A stretch of 40,756 nt of DNA, from contig JARGPH010000003.1 in NCBI GenBank assembly GCA_029213065.1, forward strand, positions 104,590 to 145,345, read 5' to 3'. The notes beneath the pieces are model-generated. The model ran no database searches. It was not told where the DNA came from and saw only the letters and a list, made by a program, of their open reading frames with translations. Each line of letters starts with the position of its first letter. Within the stretch, counting starts at the first letter, position 1. The position numbers and the translations under genes are program-made. This document shows positions 16,897 through 25,755 of the stretch, piece after piece. Origin of the DNA: Verrucomicrobiales bacterium (GTDB lineage: Bacteria; Verrucomicrobiota; Verrucomicrobiia; Verrucomicrobiales; DEV007).

Positions 16897-19545
16897 TTAA
16901 ATATGATTTTTTGACTTTTGGATGAGGCGGCTTACGAGAGAGGTCCACCCGGTTTGATGGCTCGCACCCAGGCCCTCGCCGGTTTCCGCGTCAAAGAATT
17001 CGTAAAAGTGAATCAGTTCCTCGTCCGTGTGAATCTCCGACCGTCCGTGGGCAGGGCGTTTTCCCGAGGCGGGATTCACTGCGAAGAGTGAGATGACCCT
17101 TTCGCTGATAAGATCCGCGGCTTCCTTGAGATTTACGAGGTTTCCGGAGCCGGTCGGGAATTCGATCTGAAAATCATCGCCGAAGAAATGGTGGTAGCGC
17201 TCAAGTGCTTCGATGAGGAGGTAATTGGTCGGTAACCAGATCGGGCCGCGCCAGTTTGAGTTTCCGCCGAACATGGGGGAATTCGACTCGCCGGAGACAT
17301 AGGAGACGGTGTGCGTTCCTGTCTCGAGGTTGACTGAGAAGGGGTGCTTCTCGTGATACTTTGAGAGGGAGCGCAGACCGTAGGGTGAGAGAAATTCCTC
17401 TTCATCGAAAACGTATTTCAGAATCGTGCGGAGTCGTTCCTCAGAGCAGCAGGAGAGGAGGCGCATGTAGTTGGACTCGTTAACCGAGGAGACGATCTCG
17501 GCGAGGTGTGGCTTGTTTTTGATAAACCATTCAGTCCGTTCCGAAAATCCTGCGAGGGGTTCGATGTGTCTCGCGTCGAGAATGTCGACGGCAATGATGG
17601 GAAGCAGTCCGACGAGGGAGCGGATTTCGAGGGGGCGTCGCGTTCCGTGGCTGGAGAGCCAGTCGTAGTAAAAGCCGCTCTCTTTGCACCAGAGACCTTC
17701 GTGGCGCCCGTGTCCGTTCATCGCGAGAGTGATGGTGACGAAATGCTCGAAGAATTTGGAAGCGAGATCTTCGTAGGCCTTGTCTTCCTCGGCGAGTTCG
17801 ATCGCGATCGACATCATCGTGGTGCAGTAGAAGGCCATCCATCCTGTGCCGTCGGCCTGGTCGAGGTGAGACCCCATCGGCAGTCCGTGTGAGCGGTCAA
17901 AGACACCGATGTTGTCGAGCCCGAGGAAGCCTCCTGAGAAAAGGTTGTTACCATTCTCGTCTTTCCGGTTCACCCACCAGGTGAAATTCATGAGCAGCTT
18001 CTGGAAGCAGGAGGCGAGGAACGAGAGGTCGCGATCGCCGCGATCCGCCGCGATTTTGTAGACCCGCCAGACCGCCCAGGCGTGGACGGGAGGGTTCACG
18101 TCCGAGAAATTCCATTCGTAGGCGGGGAGCTGGCCATTCGGGTGCATGTACCACTCGCGGAGGAAGAGCTTCAGTTGGCGCTTCGCGAAATGAGGGTCGA
18201 TCTCGGCGAGGGGGAGCATGTGAAACGCGAGGTCCCAGGCCGCATACCAGGGATACTCCCATTTGTCCGGCATGCTCACGATATCCCGATTGAAAAGGTG
18301 GTTCCAATCGCTGTTGCGTCCCCGCTTTCGCTCGGGCGGGGCGGGGTTCTCGGGGTCTCCGTCGAGCCACTCGTTCACGACAAAATGGTAGAACTGTTTT
18401 GTCCAGAGAAGTCCGGCGTAGGACTGGCGCAGGATCGGGCGTCGGGCTTCTGTGAGGCCTTTCGGTTCACGATCCGCGTAAAATCGATCGGCTTCTGCGC
18501 ATCGTTTCTCCACGATTTGTTGATAGCCTTCTCCAAACGGCTCCCAGCCTTCGGTGACTTTTTTCGATTCGACCAGCCTCAGTCTGAGCGTGACCTCTTC
18601 TCCCGGGGCCAGTGTTCGCTTAAAAACGGCTGCCGCTTTGGTGCCTTTTCCGTCGGGTTTGAGGGCTGAGTGTTCCCCATGGATTAGGGCCCGGTCGAAA
18701 GCGTCCTTGGAGTAGACCTTTTTTGTGTCTTTGAGTTCTTTCTTCCACAACGCAGGATTGGTTTCGTTGTTCGTGAACCAGACCTCGGCGTCATCTTCGG
18801 CAAAGCAATGGTAGTCCGGCAGGGTGTCATGGCGGGTTTGGAGATGACCGCTTTTGAGCTCGATGAGCGGTTCTGAAGTGGAATCTTCGGTATCATTTCC
18901 CCAGGCCCAGGTGTTGCGAAACCAGATCGTGGGAAGAATCGTAAGCGGGGCTTCGAGGTCACCACGGTTGGTTGCTTTGATTTCGATGAGGAGATCGCCC
19001 GGCGACGCTTTGGCGTAGGTCGTTTCGACATCGAAGTAGCGATCGTTGTCAAAAACGCCGGTATCCTCGATCTCGTATTCAGGTTCGTCGCGGGTTCGTT
19101 TCCCGTTTGTTTTGATGATATCCTCGTAGGGGAATGCGGCCTGCGGGTACTTGTAGAGCGAACGGGCGTATGAGTGGGTCGGCGTCGAGTCGAGGTAGTA
19201 GTAGAGCTCTTTTACGTCCTCCCCATGGTTGCCTTCGTGGTTGGTGAGGCCGAAGAGGCGCTCTTTTAAAATGCTGTCATTCCCATTCCAGAGTGCGACC
19301 GAAAAGCAGAGACGGCACTGGCGGTCGGTCCATCCCATGAGGCCGTCTTCGCCCCAGCGGTAGGCGCGCACCGGAGCCTGTTCGCGGGGGAAGGCCCGCC
19401 ACGCGTCGGAGTTGGCGGAGTAATCTTCGCGCACCGTTCCCCATTGCCGTTCAGACAGGTAGGGCCCCCAAAGCTTCCAGTTGGTGCGTTTAATCGGATC
19501 GGTTTTGAGACGTTTTGATTCGGGATCGTTGTGCGATTGGGTCAT
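16897..19545 (-). CDS. GH63-family glucosidase
   Basis: An 882-residue cytoplasmic glycoside hydrolase of the bacterial branch of GH63 (mannosyl-oligosaccharide glucosidase-like, (alpha/alpha)6 barrel). Landmarks in order are WGPYLSERQWGTVREDYS near the N-terminus, GGFLGLDNIGVFDRS in the barrel, NSNWRGPIWLPTNYLL at about 762, and GEGLGASHQTGWTSLV at the end. Related bacterial enzymes cleave glucosylglycerate, mannosylglycerate or kojibiose-type linkages, and the exact substrate cannot be read here. Length is full. The MFS gene upstream shares one base with this start, so the two are probably an operon. No signal peptide is present. Confidence 0.92.
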   Translation of the reverse strand: MTQSHNDPESKRLKTDPIKRTNWKLWGPYLSERQWGTVREDYSANSDAWRAFPREQAPVRAYRWGEDGLMGWTDRQCRLCFSVALWNGNDSILKERLFGLTNHEGNHGEDVKELYYYLDSTPTHSYARSLYKYPQAAFPYEDIIKTNGKRTRDEPEYEIEDTGVFDNDRYFDVETTYAKASPGDLLIEIKATNRGDLEAPLTILPTIWFRNTWAWGNDTEDSTSEPLIELKSGHLQTRHDTLPDYHCFAEDDAEVWFTNNETNPALWKKELKDTKKVYSKDAFDRALIHGEHSALKPDGKGTKAAAVFKRTLAPGEEVTLRLRLVESKKVTEGWEPFGEGYQQIVEKRCAEADRFYADREPKGLTEARRPILRQSYAGLLWTKQFYHFVVNEWLDGDPENPAPPERKRGRNSDWNHLFNRDIVSMPDKWEYPWYAAWDLAFHMLPLAEIDPHFAKRQLKLFLREWYMHPNGQLPAYEWNFSDVNPPVHAWAVWRVYKIAADRGDRDLSFLASCFQKLLMNFTWWVNRKDENGNNLFSGGFLGLDNIGVFDRSHGLPMGSHLDQADGTGWMAFYCTTMMSIAIELAEEDKAYEDLASKFFEHFVTITLAMNGHGRHEGLWCKESGFYYDWLSSHGTRRPLEIRSLVGLLPIIAVDILDARHIEPLAGFSERTEWFIKNKPHLAEIVSSVNESNYMRLLSCCSEERLRTILKYVFDEEEFLSPYGLRSLSKYHEKHPFSVNLETGTHTVSYVSGESNSPMFGGNSNWRGPIWLPTNYLLIEALERYHHFFGDDFQIEFPTGSGNLVNLKEAADLISERVISLFAVNPASGKRPAHGRSEIHTDEELIHFYEFFDAETGEGLGASHQTGWTSLVSRLIQKSKNHI

Positions 19546-20768
19546 TAAGTCTCGATGAGGGATTCAGTTTTTCGAAAAGAGCGCGCCGCGACAAAGGCTG
19601 CAAGCACGACGAGTGTAGCGCTGAAGAAGAAAGGTGCTCCAGGTAGCAGAATAGGTGCCTTTTCGCTGATGAAAAATCCGAAGAGACCGGTCGCAAGCGG
19701 GGGACCGGCGAATCCTGCAACACTTTGAAGGCTCGTTAGTGAGCCCTGAATCCCTCCCTGTTCGTTGTCGCCGACAGTGCGTGAAATGCGCCCCTGAATT
19801 GCGGGAGTGGAGAGCCCTGACAATGAACCTAAAATAATAATGGGGTAGACCATCCAGCCTTCCGTGGCGAGCCCGTATCCGGTCAGGGCGACAACCATGA
19901 TAAGGAGGCCTCCCACGGCGGCGTTCCGGTCACCGATTTTTGGAACGATGATGCGACCGATTACTCCCTGAACAATCGCGGCCATGAGTCCTACCAGTGC
20001 CAGGGAAAGGCCGGTCTGCTTCGTGGTCCAGTCGTATCGGTAGCTGGTGTAGAGCACCCAGATGCTGGGATAGACCTGGTGGGCGATGCTGCTGATAAAG
20101 TAGCTGATCGAAAGGCCGAAAACGATGGCATGTTTCTTCAGCGCGAGAAGAGCGTTGATGGGGTTGGCGTTGGTGAATTTGAATTCCCGCCGGTTCTCCT
20201 CTTTGATCGATTCCGGTAAAATGAGAAATCCGTAGAGCCAGTTTAAGAGTGTGAGACAACCTGCGGCAATGAAGGGAATTCGCAGTCCGTATTCCCCGAG
20301 CCATCCTCCGAGGGCAGGGCCGAAAATGAATCCGAGCCCGAAGGCAGCCCCGATGATACCGAAATTTGCAGAGCGTTTTTCCGGCGGGCTCACATCGGCG
20401 ATGTAAGCGGCCGCGGCGGAGAAATTAGCTCCGGTGATTCCCGACACGATTCGACCGAGGAAAAACCAGGCGAGGGTGGGGGCCCAGGCGAGAAGGAAGT
20501 AATCGAGCCCCGATCCGAAGAGCGACAGGAGAATGACGGGGCGGCGCCCGAAGCGATCTGAGAGACTCCCGATGATGGGAGCGAAGATGAATTGCATCAG
20601 CGAGTAGAGCCCCGCGAGCATGCCGTAAATGTAGGAGGCGGAATCCATTCCCCCCACGACGAGGGTTTCAACCAGCTTGGGCAGAATCGGCACGATGAGC
20701 CCGATCCCCAGTACGTCGAGAAACAAGGTGATGAAGATGAAAATGAGAGCTGGCTTTCGTTTTGCCAT
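19545..20768 (-). CDS. TetA-like MFS transporter
   Basis: A 407-residue 12-helix major facilitator from ATG 20768, where the first helix begins. The longer frame to 20834 adds a polar stretch. The loop 2-3 motif GSLSDRFGRRPVILLSLFGSG and the motif-C-like GPALGGWLGE are those of the TCR/Tet group of drug:H+ antiporters. Such proteins in environmental bacteria export many amphipathic compounds. Tetracycline resistance cannot be assumed. Its stop overlaps the GH63 start by one base, which could mean sugar or glycoside transport, but the sequence itself looks like a drug-exporter type. Confidence 0.9.
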   Translation of the reverse strand: MAKRKPALIFIFITLFLDVLGIGLIVPILPKLVETLVVGGMDSASYIYGMLAGLYSLMQFIFAPIIGSLSDRFGRRPVILLSLFGSGLDYFLLAWAPTLAWFFLGRIVSGITGANFSAAAAYIADVSPPEKRSANFGIIGAAFGLGFIFGPALGGWLGEYGLRIPFIAAGCLTLLNWLYGFLILPESIKEENRREFKFTNANPINALLALKKHAIVFGLSISYFISSIAHQVYPSIWVLYTSYRYDWTTKQTGLSLALVGLMAAIVQGVIGRIIVPKIGDRNAAVGGLLIMVVALTGYGLATEGWMVYPIIILGSLSGLSTPAIQGRISRTVGDNEQGGIQGSLTSLQSVAGFAGPPLATGLFGFFISEKAPILLPGAPFFFSATLVVLAAFVAARSFRKTESLIET

Positions 20769-20861
20769 CGGAATGATGTGAAGCCAGCCTGCTACCTTCG
20801 GGCCGGATTCTCTTATTGTCTGAGGTTGCAGCAACGCAGGCTCTCCTGAAGGAGCGCGGCG

Positions 20862-21665
20862 TCACGCGTGTTCACTTGCCGATTTGGCCTTTGCGGCCTG
20901 CTCGGCGAGTAATCTCCGCTGATAGCGTCCCTGGACGACATCGGTGAGAACGAGCACGGCGATCACAAAGTAGAAGGTCGTTTTCGTCATCTGATGCACT
21001 TCGTGACCGAAGAATTTCAAATGCGCGAGGTGTCCGCCTTCCGTGAGCAGCATGACCCCGACGATGAGGAGGATGAAGAGTCCGAGGACTTCATACATCC
21101 GGTTTTTCTTCAGGAAATTTGCCACCTTGTCCGCAAGCAGGATCATGAGAAAGCCACCGATAACAATCGCGGTGGCCATGACAAGAAAGTTCTTCGTCAG
21201 TGCCATTGCGCTGAGAATGGAATCGAACGAGAAGACAAGGTTCATGAGGACGATCCATGTTACGACCTGAGCGACGGATTTAGGTTTCTTCTCGTCATCG
21301 CCATGCCCGGCAGTCTCGAGGGCGATCATGTGGAAGATCTCTTTCATCGCCGTATACATGATGAAAATACCACCGACTAAAACGATGAGACTGTGGAGGT
21401 TGAATGCACCGGATAGGTAGGGAGTATCGATGCTGAAGAGCGTCGATTTCACCTTTTCGATGACGCTGACGAGCACAAAGAGGAGGCAGATGCGAAGGAG
21501 CACCGCGAGGCCGATTCCGAGTTTCCTCACAAAAGCCTGTTTTTCAAGTGGAGCACGTTGTGACTCCAGTGAGATGTAGAGCAGGTTATCGAAGCCGAGG
21601 ACCGCCTGCAGCAGCACCAGCATCATGAGAGTGAAAAGATTTTCGATGGTGAAGAGATCGGCCAT
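20862..21665 (-). CDS. TerC-family membrane protein
   Basis: A 267-residue protein with seven or so membrane helices. The family's paired metal-binding motifs are clear: GFDN at 24-27 in the first helix and FSFDS (Asp148) in a later helix. TerC/Alx/YkoY proteins handle manganese or other metal ions, and several support metal loading of exported proteins or resistance to tellurite-type stress. The loop HGDDEKKPKS at about 121-130 is cytoplasmic. The C-terminal tail is Ala/Lys-rich. It is followed 94 bp later by the MFS gene on the same strand. Confidence 0.92.
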   Translation of the reverse strand: MADLFTIENLFTLMMLVLLQAVLGFDNLLYISLESQRAPLEKQAFVRKLGIGLAVLLRICLLFVLVSVIEKVKSTLFSIDTPYLSGAFNLHSLIVLVGGIFIMYTAMKEIFHMIALETAGHGDDEKKPKSVAQVVTWIVLMNLVFSFDSILSAMALTKNFLVMATAIVIGGFLMILLADKVANFLKKNRMYEVLGLFILLIVGVMLLTEGGHLAHLKFFGHEVHQMTKTTFYFVIAVLVLTDVVQGRYQRRLLAEQAAKAKSASEHA

Positions 21666-21719
21666 GAGGTTGCTGGAAAGGTTGGGGGTGGAAAACAGTA
21701 TCGCTAAAGGAACATGAAA

Positions 21720-21739
21720 GAGGCAAATCGCGCTGCCTC
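21720..21739 (-). terminator. Hairpin terminator after the Gfo/Idh gene
   Basis: On the minus strand GAGGCA pairs with TGCCTC across an 8-base loop, followed by TTTC. It begins 9 bp after the stop at 21749. The T-run is short, so the call is moderate. Confidence 0.45.
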
Positions 21740-21748
21740 AAACGAAAA

Positions 21749-23071
21749 TCACTGAGAATCTTCGCTGAGAGGGTGGAGTCGGTTTGCGAGAGGGAAATAG
21801 GCCCGCTTCATTGTCGTTGCGGCCTGCCAGACACCGTGGACCATTTCGAGTGCCTTCATCGCATTTTCACCACTGCAGAGCGGCGCTCGATCTTCGTCTA
21901 TTGAAGCGATGATATCCGAAAGGACGAGTCGATTGCAGGCGTCGAGTCCGTTGAGTTTATCGATCGTGGGGTGGTAATCGCCTTCGGTTTCAGGCCACTG
22001 CTTCCAGACTTCGGTGCGATCCGGCTTGTCCGCTCCGCTGTCCTCGACGAGGAGAGAGAGGGTGGCAGGAAAGTCTGCAAACAGCCTCGCCTTTGCTTTG
22101 GAGCCGATGAACTCGATCCCGGCGGCTCCGGAGAGAGGCTGAAATCGATTGTCGGAGACAAATGAAACTTTGACGCCGGAGCTCGTTGAGAACTGGGCGT
22201 GGATCGCGTCTCCCAGAATCGGACCGAGCCCGTTTTCGGATTCTTCCGCGTCCTCAGCCAGTGCGATTTCCCCCTCGAGGAGGACCGATGCGGTGCAGTA
22301 ATTCATCTCCCCGGCAAACCAGCGGACGACGTCGAAAAGGTGCAGCCCTGAAGTGAGAAGGTCTTCGCCACCGACGCTGTCGCCCATCGCTCCGTATACC
22401 CGCATTTCGAGAAGCTCTCCGATCAGTTCCGGAAACTGCTCGTGGAACTGCACGAGATTCGGGTCGCAGCGAAGCTGGTTGTTCACCGCGATTTTGAGGC
22501 CCTTTTGGTTGGCCAGCGCAAGCAGCTCATCGGCTTCTTTGAGCGTGCGGGTGAAGGGAACCTCGAAGAAAAGGTGGGCATCGGAGTTCAGTGCCTCAAG
22601 CCCCATCGGCAGTCTCTCCCCGGTCCACGATGAAGCGACCACGACGAGATCAGGGGATTCGTCGCCGATCATCCGCTGATAGGCGTGATAAACGCTCTTC
22701 GCGCCGGACTTGATCTGAGAGTCTTCGGCCTTCTCTGCGTTAATGTCAGTGAGCGCGATGAGACGGGCGCCGCTGATGCGCTGAAAGGCCCGGTCGAGGC
22801 CGCGTCCAAAATCTCCGGATCCGGTATGGCCAATCACAGCTGCTTTAACGCCCTGATAGGGAGCTTCGACGGGAGGCTCCGGTGGTGTTTCCTCCTCAGC
22901 GGGCGCTTCCACGACAGCTTCGATTTCTTCAGATTCCTCTGCTTCTTCCTCGTCCTCCTTCGGGGCGGCCGATTTTTTCCTGGCAGAAGGGATCATTCCC
23001 GCCGCTGCCATTCCCGCACTGCCATAAATGACGTGTCGCTTCGCAAAGTCTTCTGTACCTTCTTCTGCCAT
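21749..23071 (-). CDS. Gfo/Idh/MocA-like protein with acidic linker and replaced EKP lysine
   Basis: A 440-residue protein from ATG 23071. Residues 1-30 include AKRHVIYGSAGMAAAGM, like a Tat signal with KR in place of RR. Residues 38-71 are a Glu/Pro-rich linker. Then come a Rossmann domain (VIGHTGSGDFGRG, 79-91) and the C-terminal oxidoreductase domain (TSGLHLFDVVRWFAG). The usual catalytic EKP is EVP at 170-172, so the Lys that contacts the nicotinamide and substrate is missing. The HxxD pair of the second domain remains. It may be a non-catalytic or altered member, possibly exported and tethered through its linker. A divergent methyltransferase gene starts 137 bp away. Confidence 0.82.
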   Translation of the reverse strand: MAEEGTEDFAKRHVIYGSAGMAAAGMIPSARKKSAAPKEDEEEAEESEEIEAVVEAPAEEETPPEPPVEAPYQGVKAAVIGHTGSGDFGRGLDRAFQRISGARLIALTDINAEKAEDSQIKSGAKSVYHAYQRMIGDESPDLVVVASSWTGERLPMGLEALNSDAHLFFEVPFTRTLKEADELLALANQKGLKIAVNNQLRCDPNLVQFHEQFPELIGELLEMRVYGAMGDSVGGEDLLTSGLHLFDVVRWFAGEMNYCTASVLLEGEIALAEDAEESENGLGPILGDAIHAQFSTSSGVKVSFVSDNRFQPLSGAAGIEFIGSKAKARLFADFPATLSLLVEDSGADKPDRTEVWKQWPETEGDYHPTIDKLNGLDACNRLVLSDIIASIDEDRAPLCSGENAMKALEMVHGVWQAATTMKRAYFPLANRLHPLSEDSQ

Positions 23072-23208
23072 GATGATTAGTGGCAAAGTTAAGCCTTTCG
23101 CGACAGTCAGGCAATGCTCAATTTTTCAACCGTTTGAACAGGTGTATTCCGCGATCAGGCAACTTTCCGGCTTTTCACATGAATCCGCTCCCGTTATTGG
23201 TATCTGAA

Positions 23209-23943
23209 ATGAGGTATTTCTCCCGGTTGGTTTCCATTCTTGTAGTCGGTGTTTGTGCGGCGGGTGTTGCCCGGGCCGATGATGAGCACTATTCAAAAAA
23301 GGAGCCCTCCCGCGATGGTACGGGAAAGGTCTACATGGGCCGCGAAATCTCGCAGGTGGTGAGCCGGCACGCGATCGGCTGGCTCGAGAGACGTGACCGT
23401 GAAGGGGAGGAAAAGCCCTCCCTCGTTATCGAGCAGCTCGGATTGGAGTCGGATGATGTCGTCGCTGATATCGGTGCAGGGTCCGGGTATTTTTCCTTTC
23501 TGATCGCTCCTGCGGTTCCGGATGGAAAGGTTGTTTCGGTGGATATTCAGGAGGAAATGCTCGATTTCATTGAATCGAAAAAAAAGCTCAAAAATGTCTC
23601 TAACATTGAGACTCATCTCGGGACGATTTCGGATACGAAGCTTCCTGAGAATACCGTGGATCTGGCGATTCTCGTGGATGCCTACCATGAATTTTCCCAT
23701 CCACGGGAGATGGCGCAGTCGCTCGTGAAGGGGCTCAAGCCCGGAGGTCGCATCGTTTTTCTCGAATATCGGGGGGAGGATCCTTCGGTATCAATTAAGC
23801 CTCTCCATAAAATGACCGTTAAACAGGTGACCCGTGAAATGGAGGCGGTCGGCCTTGAATTCGTCGAAGTTCGCGATTTCCTCCCTATTCAGCATTTTCT
23901 TGTCTTTCGTAAACCAAATCCAAATTCCAATCCGAAACCTTGA
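23209..23943 (+). CDS. Class I SAM-dependent methyltransferase with signal peptide
   Basis: A 244-residue protein. The signal peptide MRYFSRLVSILVVGVCAAGVARA is cut before DDEH. ATG 23179, ten codons earlier, is an alternative that also gives a signal sequence. The SAM-binding motif I, VVADIGAGSGYFS (84-96), is followed by VVSVDIQ (acidic end of beta-2) and LKPGGRIVFLEY (post-motif III), so the Rossmann methyltransferase fold is complete. Exported proteins of this type recur in Planctomycetes, Verrucomicrobia and Bacteroidetes. Periplasmic SAM is not known, so the role is open. The PQQ-like propeller gene begins 3 bp after its stop. Confidence 0.85.
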   Translation: MRYFSRLVSILVVGVCAAGVARADDEHYSKKEPSRDGTGKVYMGREISQVVSRHAIGWLERRDREGEEKPSLVIEQLGLESDDVVADIGAGSGYFSFLIAPAVPDGKVVSVDIQEEMLDFIESKKKLKNVSNIETHLGTISDTKLPENTVDLAILVDAYHEFSHPREMAQSLVKGLKPGGRIVFLEYRGEDPSVSIKPLHKMTVKQVTREMEAVGLEFVEVRDFLPIQHFLVFRKPNPNSNPKP

Positions 23944-23945
23944 TC

Positions 23946-25199
23946 ATGTTCTTTCGAATTTTTGTCACTTTGTCAGTCGTTGTTTCAGCGATTCCGGCCC
24001 TTGCCGAAACCAATTGGTCGCAGTTTCGCGGACCAAACGGGCTTGGGCATTCAGAGGCAAGCGGTCTGCCTCAAAAGTGGGATGCTTCCAATGTTCTCTG
24101 GAAGACGCATTTGAAAGGTTCCGGCCAGTCCTCCGCCGTGAACTGGGGGGATCGTATTTTTATCACGAGTGCAAGCGACGACGGCAGTGAGCGATATGTC
24201 ATGGGTATTTCCGCGACTGATGGCAGCATCGTCTGGGAAAAGACGATTAAGAGCGGGAACCCTGAGGATGCTCATGCGATGAACAGCCGGGCGACGCCGA
24301 GTTGCGCGACCGATGGCGAGCACGTTGTCGCTTTCTTCGGTCCTGCCGGCATTCACTGTTTCGATCTCGATGGTGAAAAGCAGTGGTCGGTCGATCTGGG
24401 GATTTTCGCCGGTTCGTGGGGGATTGCCGCTTCACCGGTCATATATAAAGACACCGTGATTCAGAACTGTGACTCCATGGGTGTTTCGAGACTTGTCGCT
24501 CTCAGTTTGAAAGACGGAAGCGTTGTCTGGGATACGCCGCGTGAGGAAAAGCCCCGTGGCGGCTGGAGCACTCCCATTCTCATCGATCTCGACGGGAGGA
24601 AGGAAATGGTCCTCAATGGTGAATTCGGTGTGCGGGGCTATGATCCCGATTCCGGAAAAGAATTGTGGTTCTGTAAGGGGTTCAACGGGCGCGGCGCACC
24701 GGTGCCCGACTATGCGGACGGGAAGCTCTACGTCGTGAATGGAAAACCCGGTGATACTTATTGTGTGAAACCCGGAGGGGAAGGGGATGTGACGGCAACT
24801 CACATGCTCTGGCATGCGAGTCGCAAAGGGGGACGAGACCTGCCTTCACCTGCGGTGGTGGACGGGCATCTTTTCATTACCAGCATGAGTGCGATTGCGA
24901 GCTGCTACGATGCTGCGACCGGTGAAGTTCATTATGTGGAGCGCCTCGCCGATAAAATCGGCGGAGCCAAAGGGCTTGAAATTGCGGCGGCACCGCTTGT
25001 GGTGGACGGCTTGATCTACCTGCAGACTGTCAACGGAGGCGATGTCATTGTGGTTCGCCCCGGTAGAGAGTTGGAAGTGGTATCGGTGAATTCCCTTGGC
25101 GAGAGTGCGAAGGGTGAAACTTTCCGCGCTACCGTAGCTCCCATTGGCGGAAAGCTGTTCCTGAGATCGGGCGGGACTCTCTACTGCGTCGGCGGATAG
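23946..25199 (+). CDS. Secreted PQQ-like beta-propeller protein
   Basis: A 417-residue protein from ATG 23946. An in-frame TTG two codons earlier overlaps the upstream stop. Signal peptide MFFRIFVTLSVVVSAIPALA is followed by ETNWSQFRGPNGLG, a common opening of PVC PQQ-like proteins. Blade repeats of the type GSIVWEKTIKSG, LDGEKQWSVDL, DGSVVWDTPRE and SGKELWFCKG show the eight-bladed WD-like propeller. Quinoprotein catalytic ligands are not evident, so it is more likely a binding or scaffold protein, akin to BamB-type propellers, than a dehydrogenase. It is tightly linked to the exported methyltransferase. Confidence 0.88.
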   Translation: MFFRIFVTLSVVVSAIPALAETNWSQFRGPNGLGHSEASGLPQKWDASNVLWKTHLKGSGQSSAVNWGDRIFITSASDDGSERYVMGISATDGSIVWEKTIKSGNPEDAHAMNSRATPSCATDGEHVVAFFGPAGIHCFDLDGEKQWSVDLGIFAGSWGIAASPVIYKDTVIQNCDSMGVSRLVALSLKDGSVVWDTPREEKPRGGWSTPILIDLDGRKEMVLNGEFGVRGYDPDSGKELWFCKGFNGRGAPVPDYADGKLYVVNGKPGDTYCVKPGGEGDVTATHMLWHASRKGGRDLPSPAVVDGHLFITSMSAIASCYDAATGEVHYVERLADKIGGAKGLEIAAAPLVVDGLIYLQTVNGGDVIVVRPGRELEVVSVNSLGESAKGETFRATVAPIGGKLFLRSGGTLYCVGG

Positions 25200-25221
25200 T
25201 CGCATCAGGCGGTGAGAAAAA

Positions 25222-25251
25222 ATGACAGGCAGGTGAGATTTTTTCTATAAT
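25222..25251 (+). promoter_or_regulatory. Sigma-70-type promoter of the small membrane protein
   Basis: ATGACA at 25222-25227 and TATAAT at 25246-25251 have an 18-bp spacer. The predicted start of transcription is about 34 bp before ATG 25292 and just after the upstream stop at 25199. Confidence 0.6.
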
Positions 25252-25291
25252 TTCCATAAAATTGAGTGTAATTTTTGTAACTCTTTATTTT

Positions 25292-25675
25292 ATGGAATTT
25301 AAGCAAAAAGTTCTCCTTATCTCGATGGGATGTTCGTTCTGGGCCATTATCGTGTCCTGGCTTTCCTCGGTCGATGATTTGAGCAGGATCAATCACAAGT
25401 CGGAGATGCCGGGAGCTTACATCAGCTATGCGATGGAAGGCCCGCTTGAGCAGGAGTTTGAATCGATTTGCGCTATTCTAAATTATGCGCTCCCCACAGG
25501 CCTGTTCGGCATTGCTCTTCTCGTCATTATTTTCCGGCACGACAGGGCCGGGCTTGGCGCGATGATACTGGCTGGCGGCATTTTCCTTGTGGCTTACTCA
25601 GCCTCAATGAAGGCAGCCTCTGCGGTAGAATCATTCTCGCCTCTCAGTATGGATGAGCGGGTTTGGTGGATGTGA
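25292..25675 (+). CDS. Small membrane protein of unknown function
   Basis: A 127-residue protein from ATG 25292, with three hydrophobic segments: about 5-24 (VLLISMGCSFWAIIVSWL), 65-82 (LNYALPTGLFGIALLVII) and 88-106 (GLGAMILAGGIFLVAYSAS). The loop between helices 1 and 2 is acidic (LEQEFESICAIL). I recognise no family. It has its own promoter and sits 80 bp before the ClC gene on the same strand, so co-transcription is possible. The TTG-started longer frame (25262) would begin too close to the predicted transcription start. Confidence 0.6.
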   Translation: MEFKQKVLLISMGCSFWAIIVSWLSSVDDLSRINHKSEMPGAYISYAMEGPLEQEFESICAILNYALPTGLFGIALLVIIFRHDRAGLGAMILAGGIFLVAYSASMKAASAVESFSPLSMDERVWWM

Positions 25676-25755
25676 CCTCTTCTTTTTCAGCTGCTTTTTT
25701 CCCTTTGGCCATGGCATTGCTTGCAGTGCATGTCCGTAGGCCTTAGAGCACTGCA

